64,000 bases of DNA from Azolla caroliniana (GCA_043228905.1 JBHGNT010000008.1:744001-808000), one strand, 5' to 3'; numbered from the stretch's first letter, positions 35,208 to 47,477 are shown. Notes: generated from the sequence alone by a model not told the origin. Program-made: numbers and translations.

Positions 35208-37574
35208 GATTCTTAAGATGAATGACTAAAGTTTGATCAGCTTGCCGCCTTAACACAAAATTAAAATGACGTTACTAGAAAAAATCTTGGAATAGAATAA
35301 TTTTTTTTTGTCTACAAGGACACCAATTTTGACCTATGGGACCAAAAATAAATACATCACCTTGAATGTGAGTCCTTCCCAAGATGGAGGGTTTCTACTC
35401 TTTAGTAAAAAAACTCTCTATGTGAAAGTAATGAACAAGCATATGTGCTCACCTTTCTTGGTGGACATTTCAATATGACACATCATGCCCGTCTAACAAG
35501 TTATTATTCTTCTTTAAAAAAATAGATTATATGTTGAGCATACAAGAAATTATATAGTGACATTCATCATCCACTAGGGTTTCATTGTATACATTGCGCA
35601 TATTGCATGTCTTCATGCTTGTGTGATGATTCTACCTCCACACCTAACTTCAAGTGCCAAGGCCCATGGGGATAGTTCAATGCATTTGGATACGTTCTAG
35701 AGAGAGATAAGATGAGAGACTTTAGATCTTGAAATGAATGAGTGAATGAGAAACTCAAAAGAGAACCATAATTAACCTTTATAATAATATTTCACATTTT
35801 TAAGCCTTCACATTATAGTGGTCACAAGGTCTTCGTTGATTTACTTTTTGTGACTTGACTCATTTTCCTTGCATCGAAACTTGTATGTTCTTGCGATGTG
35901 GCATGCCCGAAGGTGGAAAACATGGGAAAAAGGCAAAAGTAGGCTAGCCATAGAGTTTGTATATGTAAATATGAAAATATAAATATGTAAGTAGAGCACT
36001 ATAATGCAAATGAGGCACCTCTCTCTCTATAAAGGGAAGGGAAGAGGACTCATTTGGTTCTTGTTCAAAAAAAAAAATCTTCTTAGTTTTTGGTATTTTT
36101 GTTGGCTTGGGGAGAAGGAAGAGGGAGGAAGAACTCTTCCACTTTTTTTTTTATGTTTGTCCTTCAACAATTTCACATGAAGATATATGATTGGCTTCCC
36201 TTATTCTTCGCTACCCCCTCGTCTACTTAGGAGGTCGTCACAGTCTTCATCATCAACAAGCTCATTACACGTGAAGGGATTCAACTAGCTCGCATACAGG
36301 CTGTTTTAACGGAACATGGAGTGGCTAGGGTCACTAGTCTAACACCGAGGCACCGTAGCCTTTGGTAGTAGCCACGATCTCAACGGTCCACTCAATTCAC
36401 CCTTCCTAGAATCTCTAAGTCACCTATTGTTGTCTTATTTCTCAGTTTTTTCTAGTTTTAATCTTGTATAGGACACCAGATTTGTGGCGTTATTTCGTGA
36501 AGTGGAAGTTGACATATGTAAAAAAAACTCATTTTTTCCTAATGGTGTGATTTGGGTCTTATACTTGGTGTATGTTATTGATTGAATGCTAAACCATTAA
36601 TGGTGCATTAATCCCCCACCTACTCAATCGTCAAAGTTTGTGTGTGTGTGTGTTGGTGGAGGGGGGGCATAGTGCAACTCAGTGATTGTTTCGCTTATGT
36701 GCGAATCCCCTCCAACGTTCAAGTTGTGTCCTTTCTACGTTCGAGTCCCCACAATGTTCAAGTTTTCCGACCATTCGAAACCCAACTTTCATTCAAGTAG
36801 CACACAGACATGTGTTTACTTGACACTGTTTGATATCAATGCTAAAGTCAACGCTGTCCAAAAGGCACAAGAAATGTATGGCAGAGACTTAACAATCATT
36901 GAGTATCTTCCTCCACTATTGTACCATCTACCCCATGATCTTCTTACTTTCAGCCAAGTGTGAGTAGAGAATTAAGCTCTCAAAGACCACGCTCTATGTG
37001 TCGACATGGCTTCGTCTACCTACAACATCAATTAGGGATCTAAGAATGTGCATTTTTGAGATATGATCAATAATTGTAATTAGAGATCTAAGAATGATAG
37101 TGACATTTTTCTTGTGAAAATGGTGGTTTTGAGGATGTTAAACTACAACTATGAGAGGCTACCAAGGAATACCTCCACTATCTCATCCTCATCAAATTTC
37201 ACATTGATTTAGGCCTTTCACAGGATCCCATCAGCCGCTCTCTTCATTTGCCTCTTTTTTCAAGCAGCACGATTGTTCCTTGTACTCTGAGCAATGTCTA
37301 CGCATGCGGAAGTTGTTAAAACTTAACACACATGCGCGCGCGCACACACACACACACACATTAGTGCGAGCAAAGGAAAGCACAAACTCTTCTTGTAAAG
37401 TCTGGTGGAATTTGAAAACATAGGAGACCGGGGGGCTATTCTCGTAAATACCGAAAACGTTAGGGGTATTTGATTTTTCTTGTTCTAGTAAACTGAATAC
37501 AAGAAGAAGAAAAAGAAAAAGAATAGAAGACGCATACATAAAAGCAAATACAGAGTTTCACTGTTTGCGTTGCG
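35208..37574. other. Intergenic region upstream of ATG101
   Basis: AT-rich, no gene that I can support. A 93-codon ORF at 36682-36963 is not recognised. A 36-bp alternating purine-pyrimidine tract lies at 37326-37361. Confidence 0.55.
37326..37361. repeat. Alternating CA/GC tract (Z-DNA prone)
   Basis: ACACACATG, then five GC units, then CA repeats: 36 bases of strict purine-pyrimidine alternation, about 265 bp upstream of the ATG101 start. Confidence 0.9.
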
Positions 37575-37582
37575 TATATAAG
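37575..37582 (+). promoter_or_regulatory. TATA box of ATG101
   Basis: TATATAAG in TGCGTATATAAGCTGTG, about 50 bp before ATG 37626. Confidence 0.55.
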
Positions 37583-37625
37583 CTGTGCCGGAGCCATTTC
37601 CTGAGGAAAAAACCTAGCAATCGCC

Positions 37626-40600
37626 ATGAATTGTGAGACGTTTCATCTCAAGGAACTGGTAAGTTTCTTTTGCTTTTTCCTGAGATAGAGAGTCATGGAA
37701 TTCGATTGATAGATAGAAAATTAGAGAACTGTTGAATACATGCCATATTAAAAATCTGGTAGTTTACTCAACATCTTACTCGTATTTTCTATGATTTTTT
37801 TCATTTTATTTTTCTTGATCCATGCGTTTTTATGTTTGTTTGAACATTACTTGTAATATGTGCCCAACTCCAAATCCTATTCTATGTTGAATTCTCAATC
37901 CTTCCAGATAAAAAGATTTAAGGAGTTCTTTTCTACCCTAATCAGTAGTTGATGAATGAGATGAGTTGAATCGATTGGAATTTATGGAACTGATTAGATG
38001 AGTAAGAATGTAGACCTTTGTTTATGTAGGAAGTTGCAAGATATTTCTGATTGCATTTGTATCCTACTTCAGGTGGTTGTGGTCTTTGAAGAATCCATAA
38101 TGATAAGATATGGCTGCCACATCAAGAAGGGCCTTATAGTTGATGAGAAATTTTGAACTTAGTAAAGCACAAATATGTGTTGTGTTCCATGTTTTTTAGC
38201 CACTTGCAACAATGGAAACACATGTCCTTGCACTTCACTAAGCTCGATTATTGCAAACCTATGAGCCGTCATGTTTTTTAGCCATTTGAAAATATATGTG
38301 CGAAGAAATGTTCATTCTTTGGCTCTAAGAGATGATGATGATGTCAAATTCTGGCTATTAAAGGAGAATGATTATAATGCACCTTTTATTCGTCTTCTTC
38401 CACAGGAATTAGAGCATTTTCAAATACGCGAAGTCCTAAGATGTAAGAGCATGTTGTAGATGAATTCATGGATTTGTTTAAAATGTGATATAGCTACAAC
38501 TGTGCCATTTACATGGACGTTTCTTATTTTACAGGCATCTTGCATACAATTATGTTCCACCGAGCTTTAGGATTAGTGCAACCCAAGGATGTTGACTTGG
38601 AGCTTTTTGAGATCACTTATGTAAGGTTTGATCATGATCATGTAACAAAGGATATAGCAAACTTATTTCTCTATACTGTTGTGGAGTATATGCATAGCTA
38701 TGGTCTATATACCAAATTTTAGTCTCGTACTATTCTAATGCCAATTTGAACTTTGTTGGGAACATGTCAAAATGTACAATATCTACAATGACTGTTTTAA
38801 TGAGTTGTATTGCCATCATTGAGTCTTCCTCTTTTATTATCAGGTACAATGTGGTGATGGAGAGTTGGAAAGGAGAATTGAAGAAAAGATTGATCTTTTT
38901 GTTGCATGGGTAGAAAAGCATCCAAACAAAAAGGGTCATGTATGATTCTTTGACCTTCTTAAATTTCCTTTTCTCCATTCTATTATGTAATATTTTAAAC
39001 GCAAAATATCAATAAATTGTTTTGAAACCTCTTTCTCGTTATCAGGTATGTCTCTCTTTCTATGAGACTAGAAATAAACCAACCACCTGGTTCAGGCAAC
39101 CTGAACGTTCATATTGGGAACAATGGTTCCTTTCCCTCAATATAATTCCACCGAAAACATCTCAAAACAAGTTACGTCATGGACGAGCGTGGACTATAGA
39201 CACTGCAGGTATTATGCTTTCTATTAAGTTGTTGCAATTTTATTTGTGAGGATATTCCGCCTATGAATGTGATATTTTGATTTTAATGTGCAAATGTGAT
39301 GATAAACCTGGCACCTTGTAATTTTGTTTGGTATTTTCCTAGACACAATGATGGAAAAAGGATCTAAGACAGATTCAACACTAGAGATGTCTCTACGGGA
39401 AGTTCTTTTCCAGATCTTGCAGCTAGTCAATGAAAAGAAGGATCACATTCCACCAGTTTCAAACTCCAACATAGTATCTTTTCCTTATGAAATAACCATT
39501 CCAAGGTTTGTCAATTTCTCCAAATGGTTAAAGATGATTGATGGCTGTTTCTAAGCATATTACATTGATGTTGTGTGGGAAATCTCGGCCATTTCAATTC
39601 TATGCAAAGTGCAAGTTTCTTAACTTTTGCTCTGCAAACCATAAGCTGTGAGGGAGGATGGCTGTCATTTGATTGCAAATATTTTATATTACTGGAATAT
39701 CAAGGATGCTAGTGATTAACCATGACTAAAGCTGAATATGTTAGAAAAATTCTCTGAACTTGCAATTATCAAACTAGTAAAATAGAATAGCTTATTTATA
39801 GGGGAAGTGTGGGATCATTGACTAGCATAAAAATGTTTCTAACAGCTGAAGCAAAACAGAGATAAATTTTAAATTAAAAAGACCAGGAAAGGTCAGCCTA
39901 GCACTTTAATAGTGGGGATTATCTCTTTGAGACAATTGAGATAATGTAGATATAGATGGGCTTAGTTATAACTTAGGAAGACTGGCACGTAATAGTGAGA
40001 TTTATCTCTTTGACATAGTGGAGACTGTTCTCATCCAAGCCTGAAGTTGGGTTCAGGATGACACCAAGTAAAATATTCAATAACACTGCTTTCCTTGCTT
40101 AATTTTCCACAGAAGTTCTGTTTCTATAATATGCATTTCGTGGTACGTAAACAGCTTTACCTTTCACGTCTCGAGCTCTTCTACAGATTGGATGCTTTGG
40201 CATGTTTGATCCATGCTGTAATATGAAGTAAATTGGAGAAACTTTTGCATCAGTACTTATATGTTTTATTTCTTCTGTCACAATGATTTGTCTTCTTGTG
40301 GTGCAACTATGAGGAAATATACTGAAAACAGGAACCAAGCCTCTGCATATGTGAATCTTGAGGTTCTTTGATGTCAATATAACATGTGCTAAAACATAAT
40401 CTTCAATATGATTTTGTTAGCCGTATATATGAGTTGGAGCTAGAAATAGTAAGGGTTGTCCTAAGATCTTATGCGAAGTCATGCACCCAAAGGCAAAAGG
40501 GAACTGTAGGCCGGGGCCAAATCTTTTAATATGAACTCTAAAACTTGTATGTTTCTTTTTGCAGGCAGGTCTTATGGTGAGAAAACACGAGTTATTTCTT

Positions 40601-41053
40601 TCCCAGAAAATATGTTCTCTTAAACTAGAAACAAGCATAATATTGTGAAGCGGTGTCTCGTTAGAAGTTTTTCATTTTTGATAATAGTTATTGATAAAGA
40701 GTCCACTTTACTAACAGTTGGTGGTGTCCATTCAGGATCTAGGGTTGTTTTGGATGTTATCATGGTTCTAGTTTCACAATTAAGTTGTGACCATAAAAAG
40801 AGTAAATCCTGAGATCAGTTTTCATCATAAGTTGGTGGTGTTTATTCAGCATCTAGGATTGTTTTGGATGTTATCATGGTTTTAGTTTCACATTAAATTG
40901 TGACCATAAAAAAAGTAAATGCTGAGGTCGCTTTTCTCTCAATTGTTTTTTGACATATTATTTGTCTTTATTTGCAGTGGCTCTGATTCCTCCTTCGGAA
41001 TGGATATGTTTAAACGGATGTTACATAGTAGCCCACCAACAATGCCATGTTAA
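37626..41053 (+). CDS. ATG101: Autophagy-related protein 101 (ATG101)
   Basis: Seven exons: 37626-37658, 38406-38442, 38535-38620, 38844-38939, 39046-39208, 39343-39505 and 40978-41053. Splice phases agree and give 217 residues, the usual ATG101 length. The protein begins MNCETFHLKELELEHFQIRE and shows the family blocks ILHTIMFHRALGLVQPKDVD, EKIDLFVAWVEKHPNKKGH, ERSYWEQWFLSLN, SLREVLFQILQLVNEKKDHI and FGMDMFKRMLHSSPP. ATG101 is a HORMA-fold partner of ATG13 in the ATG1 kinase complex that starts autophagosome formation. A tryptophan-phenylalanine loop (TTWFRQ) could match the WF finger used to recruit downstream factors. Intron 6 (about 1.47 kb) contains a tandem duplication. No defects seen. 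TATA box at 37575. Confidence 0.95.
40716..40943. repeat. Tandem duplication in ATG101 intron 6, period 114 bp
   Basis: AGTTGGTGGTGT at 40716 and 40830 begin two copies sharing TTGTTTTGGATGTTATCATGG and TGTGACCATAAAAA. Confidence 0.85.
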
Positions 41054-41697
41054 TTTATTTGAAAAGCTATTCCCTTACAGAAATTCAGATCGTGTACCAA
41101 ATGTTTGAAATAGCTACATCCTATGGGTGTATGTAGAATCTGTAGACATAATGCTTAAAATGTTCATATTCATCTTGTAATATTATTGAAATTCTTGTTT
41201 CTCAATTGCTTTTTCTGCATAATGCGTAAAATGTTCATATTTATCTTGTATCTTTAATCAGAAGACATTACTTTCATGTCTTTTTTCTATTTTGTTACTA
41301 TAGAAAGGTGCACATTATACGATCTTTTAGATTCATAAGGAGCACATTATGCGTTCTTTTATTGAGGGTAAAAACCAGACTCATTGGTAGGGGCACATTA
41401 TATTTATTTATTTTATCAAGGTTGCAAAACGATCCATCTTTGATGAGCTTTTTGTGCTTATATGTGCAAAGGACACATTACTTGTTGAAGGAAATTATTA
41501 TATGTTTGGCCATTCAATGTCTCAAGCACTAAAAGAACACAAATGAAGAGTGTTCACCTGATGAGAAATCTCACGTTTCAACAATTTTGTTGGAATGAAT
41601 GGTTTCCCCATTGTACTCCAATTTTATATCTAGTGTGTATATTATATATATATACCTCATCCCTTACATGACCTCCTTGGAATATATGTATTTGGAT
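41054..41697. other. ATG101 3' flank
   Basis: Probable 3' UTR and spacer. Includes a degenerate repeat pair (CATAATGC-TAAAATGTTCATAT at about 41149 and 41218) and a short TA tract near 41643. No gene seen. Confidence 0.55.
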
Positions 41698-41935
41698 GCT
41701 TATTCGCCAATTTGATTAACACAAGTGATCAGGCATTTTTGATATAAGGACATGCAAGGTACTGCAATAATATAATTGTAAGATCCTAAAGATGAGAACT
41801 CTTTGGCATGTTCACCTGACTCTTAATTAAAGGAGAATGGAATGGTGGTGATGATTGAATTATACATAAGAATTACCAATATTTCAGTTTTTGCCAATTA
41901 CCTATACCAAGTCACTTTACATACCTCAATGATAA
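41698..41935. repeat. Dispersed repeat, copy 1
   Basis: About 230 bp from GCTTATTCGCCAATTTGATT, through GATATAAGGACATGCAA and CAGTTTTTGCCAATTACC, to ACCTCAATGATAA. A second direct copy is at 55407-55620. The right end is where element B' inserted. Family unknown. Confidence 0.75.
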
Positions 41936-42396
41936 TGTTAAAGGCATGACCATATAATATCCCGTGGTGAGAATTTGCCATAGTATTCTATACACATGGA
42001 TAAGTGTGAGGGTTAAACGAGAGTGTAAAGAAGGGGAGGATTACTTTTAATCCTCAGGATTGAGACAACCCATTAGGCCAAGTGTGAACTTGCCTGGGGG
42101 CCTTGGGTATCGTTATAAATAAGAGGCCTAGCTACCATCATTTCATCATCTTTTGACTACATCGAGACTTTGTTCTTGTGGTGGGTCAACTCTTGTAGCG
42201 AGTGTGCCAGCACCAGGTACGACTCAACGCCACAGCGGTGGTATAGGATGCCGATCGAGGCTCCAGTCCGTCTCAATCCCTTCGCTTGGGGGTGGTTGGG
42301 TGGATCGGCACCCTTCTTTCTCTCCCTCCTTTCTATCTATCTATCTATCTATATTCTATCCTTATCTAATGCTTACATTAGTTCATGTCTCTAATA
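41936..42396 (+). repeat. 5' LTR of B'
   Basis: TGTTAAAGGCATGACC to TCTCTAATA, colinear with the B LTR. Contains a TATAAATAAG box (near 42114) and a CTAT microsatellite near 42335-42355. Confidence 0.92.
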
Positions 42397-42398
42397 GT

Positions 42399-42410
42399 TG
42401 GTATCAGAGC
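42399..42410 (+). other. Primer-binding site of B'
   Basis: TGGTATCAGAGC, same initiator-Met type and spacing as in B. Confidence 0.88.
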
Positions 42411-42655
42411 CTATGTTCTAATGTTTCTTTTGTTGTCTTTTGTTTTGTTGATTGATGGTGATCGATCGATGTGCGGTCGACCTTGTTCCAAATAGCAATC
42501 AACAAAGGAACTTCGGTAATCTTTCTTGTTTTTTTTTTCTATTTTTTCTTCTCCCATCTAATCATGTCTATGGTCAATATGTAATTTTTTTTCATTGATT
42601 CAATGATGGTGTAGTGGTAATTAATTGGTTATATAAAACGTTTACATATGTGCAT

Positions 42656-42900
42656 GAGGTCAATACCTCATTTGACATATATTTAATATGTGATTCGTGT
42701 CATATACGTACGAGGTCGATACCTCAATTGTATATTACGTTCACGTACATATGTTATGTATGTATATGAGGTCAATACCTCGATTTTGTTGTAAATGATA
42801 TGTGTTTGGTCTCGTATGTGTAAGAGGTCAATACCTCAATTGCATATTACGATTAACCCTTATTTTTGGATGTTTCGTGTGCGTAGAGGCTATATGCCTC
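42656..42900 (+). repeat. Hairpin array in B' leader, five units at about 56 bp
   Basis: GAGGT(C)xATACCTC palindromes start at 42656, 42712, 42768, 42824 and 42886, spaced 56, 56, 56 and 62 bp, nearly the same register as in B. One central triplet differs (CGA instead of TAC in unit 2) yet both arms still pair. Confidence 0.85.
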
Positions 42901-44005
42901 GATTACGTGTCTCGATTTCATCATATGTTGTCTCGATTTAATATATGCATATGTAGTAATGTGTATACGTATTTAATCGTATATATGTGATAAATAAACA
43001 TATATGTATATTTGATATTACGTGATTTCTATCGAATGTTGTCCTTGTCGGGAAAATGATCTTGGTGGCCGTCCTCACATTTTTGTGAGAATGGCGTTGT
43101 CACCATCCCTTTTTCAACAATTTTTTTGTTGACATCCTCGTTGGTCACTTCGATTTCATTATGTAATGAAACAATCAAAGTGGCCACAATGGTGTTGAGA
43201 ACGTAGGGCTTGACCCACTTCATGTGAGGTCGCTCCTATGACACACATATCCAACATCCCTCCCTCATTACATGGATACGATGCCACCATGAGATCATTC
43301 TTACAAAAGGCATTCGTAATGACGTGACCATGTGATGGGCCACGTGGGCCTACTATGAAAAGAGGGCTCATTTGGCTTGACCATTAGGTTGCACTTTGGC
43401 GTATGCCATCGTAATTACGAGACTTGAGGTTAGGTAACGTACCTACATATTTTGTAGTAAAAGAGGGGGAAATAAGGACTCTTGACATATATGTTTCTTT
43501 TAAAAAACCATATAGGGGCAAATGCCTCGCATATCTTTTATACGCATAAAACATTAAACACTCAAGAAGGGCAACCTAATTGGTTAGCTCAAGTGCTTAA
43601 TGCATTTGTTCTCGAGGTCTAAGTGCACTTTGGGGTCCTTGTAATAGGACTTATAGAACCGAAGCCACATATGTGGGCACAGAAACATAATTTATTGTTA
43701 ACATTTTTTTCTTGTATAAACTATTCATGACGCGAACATACATGGTTGAGCCTCGGGGAGCCACCATGAAAAAAATCGATATAGAGATCAGGGAAAGACA
43801 TTAATTTGTCACCCCCATGGTTTTTAAAACACCTTTGTGTTACCATAGTAAACTGATCTTGAACCTCATATCATACATCTAGAGGGGTATTGATGTGAGA
43901 TCATGATATCGATTAATGTTTGGCCATGATATGTTTATATCACGACATGATGTTATGACTATTTGTCTGACCTTATCCTATTTCTTTGCCAGAAATAATC
44001 ATTCA

Positions 44006-44402
44006 ATGGCTCAAAATAACGACTCGATGTCATCTGCTCAAGCGGAAGGAACTCAAGGAAATCCTCCTGGACCAATGTCCATTGAGACGTATTTTTCACA
44101 AATAAACCAATACCTTTAGTTTCACCACTCAATAGATGACCGAACTTCGGCAATCTCAAAGTGCTCTCGAGGCACGTGTCATTAGTTTACAATGTGAGAC
44201 TAATAGACCCGATGAGCAACAGGGTGAACCATCATTTGTCGTAAAGCCATTTACGGGAGAAAAAAAGGAAAGAACCAAAGAAGCAATCTACACGTGGTTG
44301 GGCCGATGGGAATCCCATTTTGAGCTCTATCCCACACCATATAGTATGAAGATTGCATATGTCATTCGAGAACTAGGGGGTAAGGCTGCCACCTGGTCGC
44401 GT
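44006..44402 (+). pseudogene. B' gag fragment
   Basis: Starts MAQNNDSMSSAQAEGTQ like B. A TAG near 44118 breaks the first frame; the remainder ([36 protein letters not shown]) continues in another frame. It ends at the C insertion. Confidence 0.88.
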
Positions 44403-45134
44403 TGTCGCGGTAATCCGCGAGTACGTGTCGGATCCGAGGCGGGACCACGGGGGTCTTGGACTAGGGAGTAGAGGAGAAGGAATAAGACCCAAAATAGAAG
44501 CTTAGCTCAAGAGGAGAAGTGGAAGAATAGCACATAATCATAGAATAGAATAGAATAGGATAGATGGAGGCAAGATACACCCACAAGACAAGAAAATCAA
44601 CATGTTATATTAAGAGTTCACAAAATATTACATCCAAGGTCGCATAGGCCGCACCAAAAAAACAACTACAAGAAAACCCTCACCGGATGAGCAAGTAAAG
44701 AAGTATAGTAAAACCTTAAAGGAAACCCAAGAAGAAAACCCTAGAAGAAACCCTAAAACCGAATAGAACCCCTCGACCGAAGTGGTATACCTCTCTCACT
44801 CAAAATATTAGGCAACCCCTTCACAAGTGACCCCTCACTCCCTTTTATAGTAGTAAGGGGTGAGCACATTACAAGAGGGAGTCAAATCCCCTTTCATTTA
44901 GTGGGGAATATCTCCCGTGATCTTAAATTGGTGGGCCTTAACTCTCTCTTTCCTATCACATTCATGCCTCTACAAACTTTGTGGTGCACCTTTAGCACCT
45001 TAGATTATTACCCTTCTTTACATTTTGTTATCTTATTCTCATCATACAAATTTACAAGTGCATGTGCAATGTTGCACATCCCCATTTATTTGTCCCTCTC
45101 GGTTTTCTCACCGTAGCCGGAAATCTTCACGACA
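44403..45134 (-). repeat. Left LTR of C (minus orientation)
   Basis: On the minus strand it starts TGTCGTGAAGATTTCCGGC and ends CCGCGACA. A TATA box (CTATAAAAGG on the minus strand) lies near 44849-44858. The first 18 bases nearly equal those of the A LTR. Confidence 0.88.
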
Positions 45135-45521
45135 TCCGCCCCCACCAAACCGCACATCCACCGGAATTTGCCAAGAGGAGAAGGGTGAGAGATTTCGACG
45201 ACGGTGATCAATCAGGTCCTCCGCCGTCTCGGCACCCGACCACCTTGTCAGATCCTACCGCCCCGATCCATCCGATCCATCCGACCCACCACATCCATTG
45301 TGTGTCCCCGAACCACCGATCCACCATATCCAACGTTCGTGCCTTCCTCCTCGATCGGTCCTCCCGAACGCCGTTGCCGACCCGGTCTCTCTTCCTTTGT
45401 CCGCCGCATATGTCCCTCCTTTGGTTCGATCGTCTCCGCTCCGTGCTTGCCTTCCGTAGGCTCTACCCGTGCGTCGATGTTGTCCTCCGAATACGCACTT
45501 GTTCTTTGGTCCCTTTTCGGC

Positions 45522-45617
45522 CATAATGCATGCTCCGTATCACGTCGTAATGCATGCTCTGTAATACGCCGTAATGTATGCTTTGTATCGCTCTGTAGTG
45601 CATGCTTCATGTTACAC
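45522..45617 (-). repeat. Four 24-bp repeats in arm 1 of C
   Basis: Units of the form CGTAATGCATGCTCTGTAATAC, giving an 8-residue repeat. Mirrored in arm 2 at about 46226-46330. Confidence 0.75.
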
Positions 45618-45752
45618 GCTTCTCCCGCCATAGTCCCGACCTCTGCTTCAGCCTCTTCTCCCTTCATTGCCATAGCCCCTTCCGACTCCGGGTTATCGTT
45701 ATGGCCCCGCTCGTCTGTCATTCCATATCGGATACCCGTTCCGGTAACCTCG

Positions 45753-46099
45753 ATTCTAGAGACTCCGGCGTCCGGCCCGAGAGCCGGTGTGAGACCTAGA
45801 GTGATGAACGTTGGCGGCGGCAAGGCGGGCAACCAAGATGACAACAAGGAGATCGAGGAAGAGGAGGCGGCAAGCGTAATCGAGGCATTCGCGATCGAAG
45901 ACGGGGTAGCCACGAGCAACGACGTCCGGATGGAGGTGGCTACGGACATAACGAGCGGTGGTGTCGGGATCTTTCCCGCACCGGTTCTAGAGACTCCGGC
46001 ATCCGGCCCGAGTGCCGGCATGAGACCTAGAGTGGCGAATGGTGGCGGCGGCAAGGCGGGCAACCGAGAAGGCGGCGAGGAGTCAGAGGCCGGAGTGGA
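45753..46099. repeat. Centre of palindrome C with direct repeat
   Basis: Not palindromic. Contains two 79-bp direct copies (45756-45834 and 45987-46065, period 231) beginning CTAGAGACTCCGGC and ending GGCGGGCAACC, with unique sequence between. A GC-rich plus-strand frame of 475 codons (45204-46631) runs through both arms and the centre but has no recognisable domain. A similar minus-strand frame is its palindromic counterpart. Confidence 0.75.
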
Positions 46100-46751
46100 C
46101 GAGGTTACCGGAACGGGTATCCGATATGGAATGACAGACGAGTGGGGCCAAGACGATAAGTTAGAGTCGGAAGGGGCTATGGCAACGAAGGGAGAAGAGG
46201 CCGAGGTGGAGGTCAGGACTATGGCGGGAGAAGCGTGTAACACAAAGCATGCACTATGGAGCGATCCGGAGCATGCATTACGGTGTATTACGAAGCACGC
46301 GTTACGGCGTGATACAGAGCATGCATTACGGCTGAAAAGGGACCAAAGAACAAGCGTGTATTCAAAGAACAACATCGACGCACAGGAAGAGCCTACGGAA
46401 GGCAAGAGCGGAGTGGAGAGAGTCGGCACGCTGGGGTGTTCGGGACGCGAAGACGATCGAACCAAAAGAGGGACATATGCGGCGGACAAAGGAAGAGAGA
46501 CCGGGTCGGCAACGACGTTCGGGAGGACCGATCGAGGAGGAAGGCACGAACATTGGATATGGTGGATTGGTGGTTCGAGGACACGTGATGGATGTGGTGG
46601 GTCGGATGGATCCGACGGATCGGGGCGGTAGGATCCGACAAGGCAGTCGGATGCCAGGACGGCGGAGGACCCGGTTGATCATCGTCGCCGAAATCTCTCA
46701 CCCTTCTCCTCTTGGCAAATTCCAGTGGATGTGCGGTTTGGTGGGGGTGGA

Positions 46752-47477
46752 TGTCGTGAAGATTTCCGGCTACGGTGAGAAAACCGGGAGGGACAAATAA
46801 ATGGGGATGTGCAACATTACACATGCACTTGTAAATTTGTATGATGAGAATAAGATAACAAAATGTAAAGGGGAAGGGTAATAATCTAAGGTGTTAAAGG
46901 TGCACCACGAAGTTCGTAGAGGCATGAATGTGATAGGAGAGAGAGAGTTAAGGCCCACCGATTTAAGATCAAGGGAGATATTCCCCATTAAATGAAAGGG
47001 GATTTGACTCCCTCTTGTAATGTGCTCACCCCTTACTACTATAAAAGGGAGTGAGGGATCACTTGTGAAGGGGTTGCCTATTTTGAGTGAGAGAGGTATA
47101 CCACTTAGGTCGAGGGGTTCTATTCAGTTTTAGGGTTTCTTCTAGGGTTTTCTTCTTGGGTTTCCTTTAAGGTTTTACTATACTTCTTTACTTGCTCATC
47201 CGGTGAGGGTTTTCTTGTAGTTGTTTTTTTGGTGCGGCCTATGCAGCCTTGGATGTAATCTTTTGTGAACTCTTAATATAGCATGTTGATGTTCTTGTCT
47301 TGTGGGTGTATCTTGCCTCCATCTATTCTATTCTATTCTATGATTATGTGATATTCTTCCTCTTCTCCTCTTGAGCTAAGCTTCCATTTTGTGTCTTATT
47401 CCTTCTCCTCTACTCCCTAGTCCAAGACCCTCGTGGTCCCGCCTCGGATCCGACACGTACTCGCGGATTACCGCGAC
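46752..47477 (+). repeat. Right LTR of C (plus orientation)
   Basis: TGTCGTGAAGATTTCCGGC to TTACCGCGACA. TATA box CTATAAAAGG near 47039-47048. Inverted copy of 44403-45134, so its promoter points out of the element. Confidence 0.88.

Larger units (their letters stand above)
44403..47477. mobile_element. Palindromic retroelement C with inverted LTRs, 3' ends outward
   Basis: A 3.1-kb near-palindrome. Arm 1 (44403-45752) and arm 2 (46100-47477) are inverted copies, roughly 90 percent alike by eye, around a 347-bp centre. Each arm carries, from outside in, an LTR (TGTCG...CGACA), the polypurine tract GTGCGGTTTGGTGGGGG, and a conserved 3' internal segment (TTGATCATCGTCGCC on arm 2) also found in element A. 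Neither side has a primer-binding site, gag or pol. It is therefore two 3' ends joined head to head. Flanks (GCGT left, ATGG right) show no target duplication, and about 762 bp of host element B' is missing. Confidence 0.88.

Noticed and set aside
36682-36963. 93-codon ORF with a plausible-looking C-terminus (QEMYGRDLTIIEYLPPLLYH)
   Set aside because: No family recognised, no clear splice partners or promoter. Left as intergenic.
42153-42455. 100-codon and 74-codon ORFs in the B' LTR (and similar ORFs in the B LTRs at 11454 and 18034)
   Set aside because: They lie across LTR and leader sequence and have no protein family resemblance.
45248-46489. 413-codon minus-strand ORF as a separate gene
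   Set aside because: It is the palindromic counterpart of the plus-strand frame in element C. GC-rich low complexity keeps both frames open.
44403-47477. Element C as an assembly or chimeric fold-back artefact
   Set aside because: The arms differ at many positions and by small indels, and the centre is unique sequence with its own direct repeat. An artefact would give identical arms.
44403-47477. Element C as an ordinary LTR element
   Set aside because: The LTRs are inverted, not direct, and both adjoin a polypurine tract with no primer-binding site.
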